From CAYLWW01 sp964387585 (GTDB taxonomy: Bacteria; Pseudomonadota; Alphaproteobacteria; Rickettsiales; Midichloriaceae), in NCBI GenBank assembly GCA_964387585.1, contig CAYLWW010000041.1, forward strand, positions 1 through 13,450: a stretch of DNA of 13,450 bases. Reading direction: 5' to 3'. This document shows, piece after piece, positions 1 to 5,957 of the stretch (positions are counted from its first letter, which is position 1; each line of letters begins with the position of its first letter). The notes beneath the pieces are model-generated. The model had not been told where the DNA came from, ran no database searches, and saw nothing but the letters and a program-made list of their open reading frames with translations. The position numbers and the translations under genes were made by a program.

Positions 1-387
1 TTATTCAAAACTCCCGACTTACATCACTCAGCTCAAACTCTTATCCCGAATTCAGGTAAAATATATTGGATAAGTCGTTATTTTTTACCACCATATTCGC
101 TCCTAATTAAACCTAATTGAAAAATTTTGAGCTAATATGAAATGATGGCTTAAGCTAAAAATCAATTCCTTTATTTAAATTGCAGTACAGCATTGATGCC
201 TTCTTTAAAGGTCGATAATGCAGCCTATTTTACTAGAACGCTTTAGCCAAATTAAACCTTTAGACCAATATTGCTATACATGCTGTATTCTATAAATTGC
301 ATAGCTATTTTTATCAAATCTTTATATAGCAATTAGTTTAAATTGACTTATAGTTTTAGTAACTGCTAAACATTATATTTAAGTAAT
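1..387. other. Left-edge non-coding region, no gene identified
   Basis: I see no recognisable protein or RNA gene here. Two short inverted repeats overlap near the left end: CTTATCC (40-46) with GGATAAG (68-74), and CGACTTA (15-21) with TAAGTCG (71-77). They surround a palindromic GAATTC-centred stretch at about 47-56 and could be the worn end of an insertion sequence. On the minus strand an AGGAG lies just upstream of an ATG at about 95, but that frame closes after about 17 codons. A plus-strand frame at 218-295 encodes only 25 residues and resembles nothing I know. The region is downstream of pdhA, so it probably also holds the 3' end of that transcript, but I see no GC-rich hairpin with a T tract. 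Confidence 0.4.
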
Positions 388-1353
388 TTAGCTATAAATA
401 TCAGTAAATAACTCCTCTTTTTTAGGTTCAGGGCTATTTTCACTAAACTCTACAGATTCCTGTACTATTCTTTTAACCTTTTTTTCAATTATCTGCAGTT
501 GTTCTTCTGTTATCTGATTTTCTTTTAACATGTATGTTTTTAAGTTGATTATAGGGTCATGATGTTTATATTTATCCACTTCTTCTTTGGTTCTGTATTT
601 ACCTGGATCAGACATAGAGTGACCTCTATAGCGATAAGTCTTGAATTCAATTATAGTAGGTCCCTCGCCTTTGCGTACGTATTCTACAGCATTCAACATT
701 GCTTCATATGCAGAAAAAAAGTCCATCCCATCTGCTTGAGTTCCAGGTATATCAAAAGATAACCCTCGCTTATATAAATCAGTACTACTACATCCTCTCG
801 TTGTTGAAGTGCCCATGGCATATTCATTATTTTCTATAATATAGATCACAGGCAATTTCCATAATTTTGCCATATTAAAGGATTCGTATACTTGTCCCTG
901 ATTTATTGCGCCATCGCCTAAAACTGTCACGGACAAATTATTCTCTTTACGATATTTAAAAGCAAAAGCTATTCCTGTTCCTATAGGTACTTGCGCTGCC
1001 ACTATACCGTGTCCCCCATAAAAATTACGCTTTAGATCAAACATATGCATTGATCCACCTTTTCCTTTAGAGCAACCAGTGGCTTTCCCCATTAACTCAG
1101 CCATAACTACTTTAGGTTCAGTCCCTACAGATAGCATTAAGCCATGATCCCTGTAACTAGTAATGATAGAATCATTGGGACTTATAGCCTTTTGTATTCC
1201 TATAGCAACTGCTTCTTGGCCTATATATAAATGGCAGAAACCTCCGATTAATCCCATTCCATAAAGCTGAGCAGATTTTTCTTCAAACCTTCTTATTAAT
1301 AGCATATCTTCAAATGCTTGATGTAAAAATTCTGCTGTAAATTTTGTAGCCAT
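388..1353 (-). CDS. pdhA: Pyruvate dehydrogenase E1 component, alpha subunit
   Basis: This is the thiamine-diphosphate-binding alpha subunit of the heterotetrameric E1 of the pyruvate dehydrogenase complex, which decarboxylates pyruvate and passes the acetyl group to lipoyl-E2 in the cytoplasm. The 321 residues match the usual length of bacterial alpha subunits. The TPP motif runs from GDGAINQG (146-153) to the paired Asn at 175-176. The conserved loop GHSMSDPGKYR (244-254) is where the mitochondrial enzyme is regulated by phosphorylation. HLYIGQEAVAIG (41-52) and GKGGSMHMF (98-106) are further family blocks. The ATG at 1353 fits the family N-terminus, and no strong Shine-Dalgarno is visible. 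The gene lies 103 bp downstream of rnd on the same strand, so it may be read from the secB-fliQ-rnd transcript or from its own promoter. The beta subunit gene (pdhB) is not in the 387 bases that follow. The branched-chain 2-oxoacid E1 alpha is less likely, given the length and the loop sequence. Confidence 0.96.
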   Translation of the reverse strand: MATKFTAEFLHQAFEDMLLIRRFEEKSAQLYGMGLIGGFCHLYIGQEAVAIGIQKAISPNDSIITSYRDHGLMLSVGTEPKVVMAELMGKATGCSKGKGGSMHMFDLKRNFYGGHGIVAAQVPIGTGIAFAFKYRKENNLSVTVLGDGAINQGQVYESFNMAKLWKLPVIYIIENNEYAMGTSTTRGCSSTDLYKRGLSFDIPGTQADGMDFFSAYEAMLNAVEYVRKGEGPTIIEFKTYRYRGHSMSDPGKYRTKEEVDKYKHHDPIINLKTYMLKENQITEEQLQIIEKKVKRIVQESVEFSENSPEPKKEELFTDIYS

Positions 1354-1456
1354 AAATAAATCAAATTAATTAAGTTAAAGCTTTTTATAGCTGTAGCAAT
1401 AAAGTATCTTTTTTAAGAGCAAAGTTGATATAAGTTTCTATATAACATAAATCTCA

Positions 1457-2689
1457 CTATACAATTTTTATCATATTATCATGTAATGATAAAGCGATTT
1501 TACCACTAGCTAATTTTTCAACATATTGACCAAATAAGTCATATCTCCATCCCTGATCTACTCTAGACGGCATGTTATATGATAGCAATAGAATGTCATC
1601 TAACGAAGCTATTAAGCTCTCTTGAATAGAGCTTTGATGGCTTATGCTTTGCAATAATGCTTTAAATATATAGTATAGCTGATTTTTATTTTTTATGCTT
1701 TGCTTTAAATTTCTGTTATTAATAACATTTTGTATAACCTTTTCTTCGCTTTTAGTTAAGCTATTTTTTAACTCTACTATCATTTTATCAGTTAAGTCAT
1801 CGTTAAATGATAGAAGTTTCCTAAAGTTATATCTTATTGATCTATTGTTATTAATTTGCTTATTTTGCTCATCTAAAATACTCTTTTCTGTATCACTACT
1901 ATTAATGATTTTTTGATCAGCGTATTTACAATATATATTAATCATCTGAGCTATTCCTTGATCACTTATAATGAAATCGCGACAAACATTTAGCTTTGCT
2001 GCTTCTTTTTCTCTAATCTTTATTATTTTTACAGCCAATCTTAACTGCAATTTTATATTGACCTTATTAGTAAGATGATTAAATAACTTATCTAATAGCT
2101 GTTCATAAGTAGGATAAAAAGCTGTATTTGTCTGTAAATTACTACATTCTTCATTAACCCATTTTAGCCTTGAGCTTTCGATTAAGGATTTTGTCATAAT
2201 GGGGAAAACTTGATAAAGATATATGACATCATTCAAAGCATAATCTAATTGAGATTTAGTTAAAGGTCGTTTTAACCAGTTAGAAAATTGCATATTTTTG
2301 CATATTTCCACCCCTAAATAATGCCTTACAAGCAATTCATAACTTATACAAGTGCTAAAGCCATCGAATAACGCAGCTATTTGAGTATCAAAAATTGGAT
2401 TTGGTAATACTTGTAGCTGATTATAAATGACTTCTAAATCCTGCTTAGCTGCATGTAAAACTTTTACTATATTTTTATTTTTTAACAGATCGCTTAATAA
2501 GCTATAATCAAGCCCTTCTGCTTTCATATCTATTGCGAATATTGCATCCGCAGATGCAATTTGTATTAACGATAGCTGCGGATAGTAAGTATTATACCGA
2601 ATGAATTCAGTATCTACAGCTATGTGAGAACTTTGTTTAGCACTTTCACAATACCTAGCTAACGTATTGTTATCACTAATTAATATCAT
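1457..2689 (-). CDS. rnd: Ribonuclease D (3'-5' exoribonuclease)
   Basis: RNase D is a DEDDy exonuclease that trims the 3' ends of tRNA precursors and other small RNAs. The three exonuclease blocks are present: DTEF (26-29) with catalytic Asp and Glu, HAAKQDLE (79-86) with Asp84, and LDYALND (148-154), in which Tyr150-x3-Asp154 is the DEDDy signature. A less conserved helical C-terminal half follows from about 195, where the HRDC RNA-binding domains sit in this family. It is lysine- and asparagine-rich here and hard to delimit by eye. The length of 410 residues is slightly above the E. coli enzyme (about 375). The ATG at 2689 lies 2 bp after the fliQ stop, so translation is probably coupled to fliQ. 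The DNA-polymerase-like 3'-5' exonucleases share the first blocks but are usually shorter, single-domain proteins. The assignment to RNase D rests on length and motif spacing. Confidence 0.93.
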   Translation of the reverse strand: MILISDNNTLARYCESAKQSSHIAVDTEFIRYNTYYPQLSLIQIASADAIFAIDMKAEGLDYSLLSDLLKNKNIVKVLHAAKQDLEVIYNQLQVLPNPIFDTQIAALFDGFSTCISYELLVRHYLGVEICKNMQFSNWLKRPLTKSQLDYALNDVIYLYQVFPIMTKSLIESSRLKWVNEECSNLQTNTAFYPTYEQLLDKLFNHLTNKVNIKLQLRLAVKIIKIREKEAAKLNVCRDFIISDQGIAQMINIYCKYADQKIINSSDTEKSILDEQNKQINNNRSIRYNFRKLLSFNDDLTDKMIVELKNSLTKSEEKVIQNVINNRNLKQSIKNKNQLYYIFKALLQSISHQSSIQESLIASLDDILLLSYNMPSRVDQGWRYDLFGQYVEKLASGKIALSLHDNMIKIV

Positions 2690-2691
2690 AT

Positions 2692-2958
2692 TTATTCTAA
2701 CTGTACTATGATAGACATTAATTCCTCAGTAAACAAATACATTACACTTCCCATATATGGTAGCATAAGTAATAAGGTAATAAATATCGCAATTAACTTA
2801 GGTACAAAAGATAGGCTAGCTTCTTGTATTTGAGTTAAAGCCTGAAATAATGAAATTAATACCCCGATTGTTAAAGCTACTAATAAAATAGGCATTGATA
2901 GCTTAAACAATACTAATAGGGTATTTTGAGAAATATTTACTACAGTTGCTTGGTCCAC
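2692..2958 (-). CDS. fliQ: Flagellar export apparatus protein FliQ
   Basis: FliQ is a small inner-membrane protein of the flagellar type III export gate, where it assembles with FliP and FliR at the base of the basal body. The 88 residues match the normal family size. Two hydrophobic helices are visible, about 13-38 and 51-73. Between them lies the family signature QALTQIQEASLSFVPK (39-54), shared by FliQ and the injectisome homologues (HrcS/SctS). The start is GTG at 2958, giving MDQATVVNIS, which agrees with the family N-terminus; no upstream ATG is needed. secB lies 54 bp upstream and rnd begins 2 bp downstream, all on the same strand. No other flagellar gene is in the window, so whether a working flagellum or a relic is encoded cannot be judged here. 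A virulence-type SctS is possible, but the context offers no support for it. Confidence 0.93.
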   Translation of the reverse strand: MDQATVVNISQNTLLVLFKLSMPILLVALTIGVLISLFQALTQIQEASLSFVPKLIAIFITLLLMLPYMGSVMYLFTEELMSIIVQLE

Positions 2959-3012
2959 TCTTCAAATCTTAATCTCAATTTATTGCTTTGCCTATAATTA
3001 ATATACTAGCTA

Positions 3013-3471
3013 TTAATTAGCCGAAATCTCCTTTTCCTTCTTACGCTGTGCATATAAGTTTAAGAAGTCTACTGGGGCAATCATTAATGGGGGATAGCCT
3101 CCATCTCTAACAGTGTCTGATATAATACGCCTTACATAAGGAAAAAGTATGTTAGGGCAATGCACTAAAAGAATTTTTTCTCTATCTTGCTCATCTCCTT
3201 CATCAAGGGTAAATAGCCCAGCATACTCTAGCTCAACTATAAAGATTACATCTGTTTTGTTCGAAGCTTTAGCTTGTACACTTATTACAACTTCAAACAT
3301 ATTTTCGTGTATTAACTGAGCATTAATATCTAATCCTATATCAATACTAGGTTGTTCAGGAGATATAAGGCTATATGGTGCTTTAGGGTTTTCAAATGAT
3401 AAATCCTTCACATACTGTACATTAACAATAACGGAACCATTATTGACAGAGTTGGTGTTGTGTTCTGACAT
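3013..3471 (-). CDS. secB: Protein-export chaperone SecB
   Basis: SecB is a homotetrameric cytoplasmic chaperone that keeps secretory preproteins unfolded and hands them to SecA at the SecYEG translocon. The 152 residues match the family (E. coli 155). The typical QYVKDLSFENP block sits at 19-29, followed by the beta-strand core. The conserved C-terminal block begins with CPNILFPYVRR (105-115) and continues with the GGYPPL turn (124-129) and APVDF (132-136). The short charged tail (QRKKEKE) corresponds to the flexible SecA-contacting end, although the enterobacterial form of that tail differs. The ATG at 3471 gives a typical variable N-terminus. This is the first gene of the minus-strand group secB-fliQ-rnd-pdhA, and its promoter should lie in 3472-3768, a region shared with the divergent aldolase gene. 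I could not fix that promoter with confidence. Confidence 0.97.
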   Translation of the reverse strand: MSEHNTNSVNNGSVIVNVQYVKDLSFENPKAPYSLISPEQPSIDIGLDINAQLIHENMFEVVISVQAKASNKTDVIFIVELEYAGLFTLDEGDEQDREKILLVHCPNILFPYVRRIISDTVRDGGYPPLMIAPVDFLNLYAQRKKEKEISAN

Positions 3472-3524
3472 CTGTTAAATATGTAGCTAATTTGTTTATT
3501 CTATTCACTTACTTATATTTTATA

Positions 3525-3570
3525 ATTTTTTATTGATAGCCGTTAAAAGCTAGCAAAGTCAATAAAAAAT
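3525..3570. repeat. 12-bp perfect inverted repeat between secB and the aldolase gene
   Basis: ATTTTTTATTGA (3525-3536) is exactly complementary to TCAATAAAAAAT (3559-3570), with a 22-bp spacer that contains a smaller nested pair, TAGC/GCTA (3537-3540 and 3549-3552). The 3' arm is A-rich on either strand, so it does not read as an intrinsic terminator. Its position, 54 bp upstream of the secB ATG, fits an operator or cruciform in the divergent promoter region. Chance is a real alternative in DNA this AT-rich. Confidence 0.4.
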
Positions 3571-3650
3571 AAGCTAATTTTATTGTTATATATTTAAATA
3601 TTATGTTAATAATCTTTTAAAGGTAAAAAAGATTAGATGCAACTTTTTTA

Positions 3651-3678
3651 TTGTTAAGCTAATTATAAACTGTATACT
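3651..3678 (+). promoter_or_regulatory. Possible sigma70-type promoter for the aldolase gene
   Basis: TTGTTA (3651-3656) and TATACT (3673-3678) are separated by 16 bp and resemble -35 and -10 hexamers. Transcription would start near 3685, giving a leader of roughly 85 nt before the ATG at 3769. AT-rich DNA yields such matches by chance, so this is a candidate only. Confidence 0.3.
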
Positions 3679-3768
3679 TGTAATAGCTTAATTTTATAAA
3701 TACCTTAATATCTGCAAATATAAATTCACTTTTGTTTATATTTTATTTAAGAGTTAAAAAAATCTATC

Positions 3769-4695
3769 ATGCATCTTACCCCAACAATAAAAAAAATACT
3801 GTCGTATTATTCTAGCGATAATCCCGGAGTGAGATCCAACTTAGCTAAATTACTAATGTCGGGTAATTTAGGTGGTACAGGTAAAATGATAATATTGCCT
3901 GTAGATCAAGGATTTGAGCATGGCCCTCAACGTAGTTTCATTTCTAATCCCTCTTCTTATGATCCTCAGTATCATATAGAAATAGCGATAAAAGCTAAAT
4001 TAAGTGCTTACGCTGCTCCTTTAGGGATGTTAGAAGCTGTTGCGGCTGATTATCCTTACTCGATACCAACAATTCTTAAAGTTAATAGTTCTAATAGTTT
4101 AGTTATAAATGATTCTGATCCAGATCAAACTATTACTGCAGGAGTGAGTGATGCTTTGAGGTTAGGGTGTAGTGCGGTAGGATTGACTATCTATCCAGGG
4201 TCAAAGTATTGCAAAGATATGATAGAAGAAGCTAAAGAAGTTATAGCAAAAGCAAAAGAAGTAGGATTGCCTACTATAGTTTGGTCTTATCCTAGGGGCA
4301 GGGGGCTAAGTAAAGGTGATGAAACAGCTATAGATGTAGTGAGTTACGCTACTCATATAGCAGCTCTAATAGGGGCTCATATTATAAAAGTAAAGCTTCC
4401 AGAAAATAAAGTATATTCAGAGGATATAGCTGAAAAGTATAAGAAATACTCTATTGATTTTACTAGTTTAGAAGAAAGAGTTGCTCATGTTGTGCAATCA
4501 GCTTTTAATGGTAAAAGGTTGGTGATTTTTTCAGGAGGAGCAAGCAAAAACCTAGAATCATTATATGATGAAGTAAAATCTATAAGATTAGGAGGCGGTA
4601 ACGGCTCTATTATAGGGCGTAATGTGTTTCAGCGTCATGAAAATGAAGCGATAAGTATGCTAGAAAAAATCACCAATCTTTATTTGCAAGCATAA
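3769..4695 (+). CDS. Class I fructose-bisphosphate aldolase, DhnA/FbaB type
   Basis: This enzyme cleaves or forms fructose 1,6-bisphosphate from dihydroxyacetone phosphate and glyceraldehyde 3-phosphate through a Schiff base. It belongs to the DhnA family (archaeal-type class I), as in Wolbachia and Anaplasmataceae, where it probably serves gluconeogenesis. The 308 residues are full length. ILPVDQGFEHGP (42-53) is the N-terminal active-site block. IIKVKLPEN (205-213) contains the Schiff-base lysine, Lys207 by comparison with E. coli FbaB. The phosphate-binding loops are SGGASKN (255-261) and IIGRNVFQR (281-289). The ATG at 3769 matches the family start (helix, then SDNPG at 16-20), but there is no clear Shine-Dalgarno. 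The gene appears to be monocistronic, diverging from secB. A transaldolase-like DhnA paralogue such as LsrF is less likely, because the overall sequence follows the rickettsial aldolases. I give no symbol because naming (fba or fbaB) is inconsistent in this group. Confidence 0.93.
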   Translation: MHLTPTIKKILSYYSSDNPGVRSNLAKLLMSGNLGGTGKMIILPVDQGFEHGPQRSFISNPSSYDPQYHIEIAIKAKLSAYAAPLGMLEAVAADYPYSIPTILKVNSSNSLVINDSDPDQTITAGVSDALRLGCSAVGLTIYPGSKYCKDMIEEAKEVIAKAKEVGLPTIVWSYPRGRGLSKGDETAIDVVSYATHIAALIGAHIIKVKLPENKVYSEDIAEKYKKYSIDFTSLEERVAHVVQSAFNGKRLVIFSGGASKNLESLYDEVKSIRLGGGNGSIIGRNVFQRHENEAISMLEKITNLYLQA

Positions 4696-4792
4696 AATAG
4701 ATTGAATTTATTTACATTTATTAAAACGATAAATTTGACTTTTATGGAAAAGTTATTATTAATTGAAAAGGAAGTTTCAAATGCAATAATGA

Positions 4793-4900
4793 AATCCAGG
4801 TATAATTAGTAGAAATAAAGAGTTGGCAGCAACGAGAAGTGGAATGTGCAAATTAGCACATGAAACAGGAGTGAATCGCCAAATATTTATTTGCTACTAA
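4793..4900 (+). pseudogene. Remnant of a HigA-type (HTH) addiction-module antitoxin gene
   Basis: One reading frame gives about 35 residues containing ELAATRSGMCKLAHETGVNR (4820-4879). That matches the helix-turn-helix segment of the short addiction-module antidote proteins paired with RelE/HigB-like toxins, which typically read ALxDVAxAxGMSKLAxETGLNREXLY. The preceding NPGIISR also fits the usual DPGxF segment. The frame is closed by stop codons upstream (TAA-TGA at 4787-4792) and downstream (TAA at 4898-4900). It therefore lacks the N-terminal helices and the conserved end after the HTH. No toxin partner is visible nearby. The fragment ends 21 bp before tRNA-Arg. I infer a decayed toxin-antitoxin locus; the motif match is by eye. 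Confidence 0.55.
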
Positions 4901-4921
4901 GCATGTAGTATGTTTTTTAAT

Positions 4922-4998
4922 GTGCCCTTAGCTCAGCAGGATAGAGCAACAGCCTTCTAAGCTGTGGGTCGGTGGTTCGAATCCTCCAGGGCACGCCA
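4922..4998 (+). tRNA. tRNA-Arg (anticodon TCT)
   Basis: A complete cloverleaf can be drawn. The acceptor stem is GTGCCCT (4922-4928) with AGGGCAC (4988-4994), followed by discriminator G4995 and an encoded CCA (4996-4998). The D stem is GCTC/GAGC, the anticodon stem ACAGC/GCTGT, and the loop CTTCTAA carries TCT at 4956-4958, which reads AGA. The T arm is GGTGG-TTCGAAT-CCTCC. AGA is expected to be a heavily used arginine codon in DNA this AT-rich. The convergent gene ends 16 bp downstream. Confidence 0.97.
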
Positions 4999-5014
4999 AA
5001 TTACATAAATTTTA

Positions 5015-5344
5015 CTATAGATGTCTAGCAATTCCTTTATGAATTGCTCCTGCTAATTGCCCTATTACCTGCCCTATACTGTTCCCAAAAGTATCTGTTC
5101 CGTTTGACATAATATTACCACCTAATGTTTTTAACAATTGATTAATAATTTGGGCTTGATTTTTTTCAAAGAATTTATGCAAAATATTTTGCAAATCTAA
5201 GCCTTTTAGATGGTTGTTTAATATTTCTTCTATGTTTTTATCTAGTTGTTTAGCTATAAAGTCTCCTATCTGATAATTTTCTTCGCCATTATTGCTTTTA
5301 ACTGATTGCATTATATTGGATTTTGCTGATTTATGATTGATCAT
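5015..5344 (-). CDS. Small protein of unknown function with a C-terminal glycine zipper
   Basis: I do not recognise this 109-residue protein. The N-terminal third is polar. Residues 27-75 look strongly helical and amphipathic (IAKQLDKNIEEIL, then LQNILHKFFE). The C-terminal part has glycines at exact four-residue spacing, Gly87, Gly91, Gly95 and Gly99, in a stretch with almost no charge (FGNSIGQVIGQLAGAIHKG, 86-104). That GxxxGxxxGxxxG pattern is a glycine zipper, found in membrane-inserting or tightly packing helices. There is no N-terminal signal peptide. The ATG at 5344 is the first in the frame, with no strong Shine-Dalgarno. The gene stands alone between tRNA-Arg and a 613-bp non-coding region, converging on the tRNA. 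Its base composition resembles that of its neighbours. A bacteriocin-like, phage-holin-like or secreted protein are all possible, and none is established. Confidence 0.65.
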   Translation of the reverse strand: MINHKSAKSNIMQSVKSNNGEENYQIGDFIAKQLDKNIEEILNNHLKGLDLQNILHKFFEKNQAQIINQLLKTLGGNIMSNGTDTFGNSIGQVIGQLAGAIHKGIARHL

Positions 5345-5670
5345 ATATTGTATAGTTTTGTTTGTAAGAAAATTGAAATTTACTTTAGATAGTTCGAAAA
5401 TAATTTACTTCATCTAAGTGAATATCATTATTCAAATATCAATGAAAATCTAAGCTATTTTTTATATATCAAAAGCGATCGATCGATATCATTCAATATA
5501 TTATTATTTTTATAGTTTAGGAAGGTATGACAATGATTATGAGAACTGACTTTAGAATATTAATATTTAATAGCCATTACTCTAATTATATAGTATAATT
5601 TCACTTGGTTGTTTACTCATTACAAATAAGTGTTTGTGAATATATACTGTTCAGAAATAGAAAGTTTATA

Positions 5671-5722
5671 GGCGCGACTAAATGAAGTGTAAAAATCCTA
5701 CATGAGCGACTAATAGTGCGCC
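5671..5722. repeat. GC-rich hairpin repeat, copy A
   Basis: GGCGC-G-ACTA (5671-5680) pairs with TAGT-GCGCC (5714-5722) with one bulged G. Inside, GTGTA (5686-5690ff) can pair with TACAT (5699-5703) across an A-rich loop. The element also contains a direct repeat GCGACTAA (5674-5681 and 5706-5713). GC clusters are rare in this intergenic DNA, so the structure stands out. A diverged relative lies at 11491-11547, which suggests a dispersed repeat family rather than a local regulatory hairpin. Confidence 0.5.
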
Positions 5723-5727
5723 AGATA

Positions 5728-5852
5728 TTTGTTTGTCATAGTTATATTGCTTAGATTAATTTACTTATGTCTTAGTTATAAAGCTGGTAATTAAGGACTT
5801 ATTAAACTCTGTTTTATCATTATAAAGTCTAAGCAATATTATTGCCAACAAA
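5728..5852. repeat. MITE-like element with imperfect terminal inverted repeats
   Basis: The left arm runs from TTTGTTTGTCATA (5728-5740) through ATATTGCTTAGA (5744-5755). The right arm is TCTAAGCAATAT (5828-5839) followed by TATTGCCAACAAA (5840-5852). The inner 12 bp are perfectly complementary and the outer 13 bp match at 10 positions, with a 3-bp offset between the blocks. TA dinucleotides lie at 5726-5727 and 5854-5855, as expected for an IS630/mariner-type target, although the right one is one base off the repeat end. The 72-bp core encodes nothing. A large attenuator-like hairpin ahead of gyrB is the alternative. Confidence 0.45.
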
Positions 5853-5891
5853 GTATGAACAAAAACTAAATAAATATAAATCAAAATAATT

Positions 5892-5909
5892 TTAGATTAG
5901 CAAATCTAA
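5892..5909 (+). promoter_or_regulatory. Small perfect dyad in the gyrB leader
   Basis: TTAGATT (5892-5898) and AATCTAA (5903-5909) form a 7-bp perfect inverted repeat around AGCA, ending 48 bp before the gyrB ATG. It could be an operator or a hairpin in the 5' leader. gyrB is often supercoiling-regulated, but nothing in the sequence shows how this dyad would act. Confidence 0.3.
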
Positions 5910-5957
5910 TTAACTACCCTACACATTATTATTTATTACTAATTTTTAAAAGAAGCG

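Larger units (their letters stand above)
5345..5957. other. 613-bp non-coding region upstream of gyrB, rich in inverted repeats
   Basis: No convincing gene is present. From left to right I see a self-complementary GATCGATC cluster at about 5475-5485, a 23-codon frame at 5527-5598 preceded by a good AGGAAGG, a GC-rich hairpin (5671-5722), a MITE-like inverted-repeat element (5728-5852) and a small hairpin (5892-5909). The gyrB promoter must lie in the right part. The short frame has no recognisable product and may be chance or a relic. Confidence 0.6.

Noticed and set aside
218..295. 25-codon plus-strand frame in the left-edge region
   Set aside because: There is no Shine-Dalgarno, no recognisable sequence and it is too short to support as a gene.
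559..762. Plus-strand open frame of 67 codons inside pdhA
   Set aside because: It is antisense to conserved PdhA sequence, with phenylalanine-rich translation typical of a shadow of an AT-rich gene.
1695..1916. Plus-strand hydrophobic frame of 73 codons inside rnd
   Set aside because: It is antisense to the Lys/Asn-rich part of rnd; the leucine/phenylalanine richness is a by-product of that composition.
2961..2980. CtrA-like half-sites (TTAA-N7-TTAT) upstream of fliQ
   Set aside because: The second half-site is imperfect, and TTAA-type motifs are too frequent in this AT-rich DNA to mean anything alone.
4696..4745. Terminator-like A/T inverted repeat after the aldolase gene
   Set aside because: The stem is short and A-T only, and no T tract follows; it does not qualify as an intrinsic terminator.
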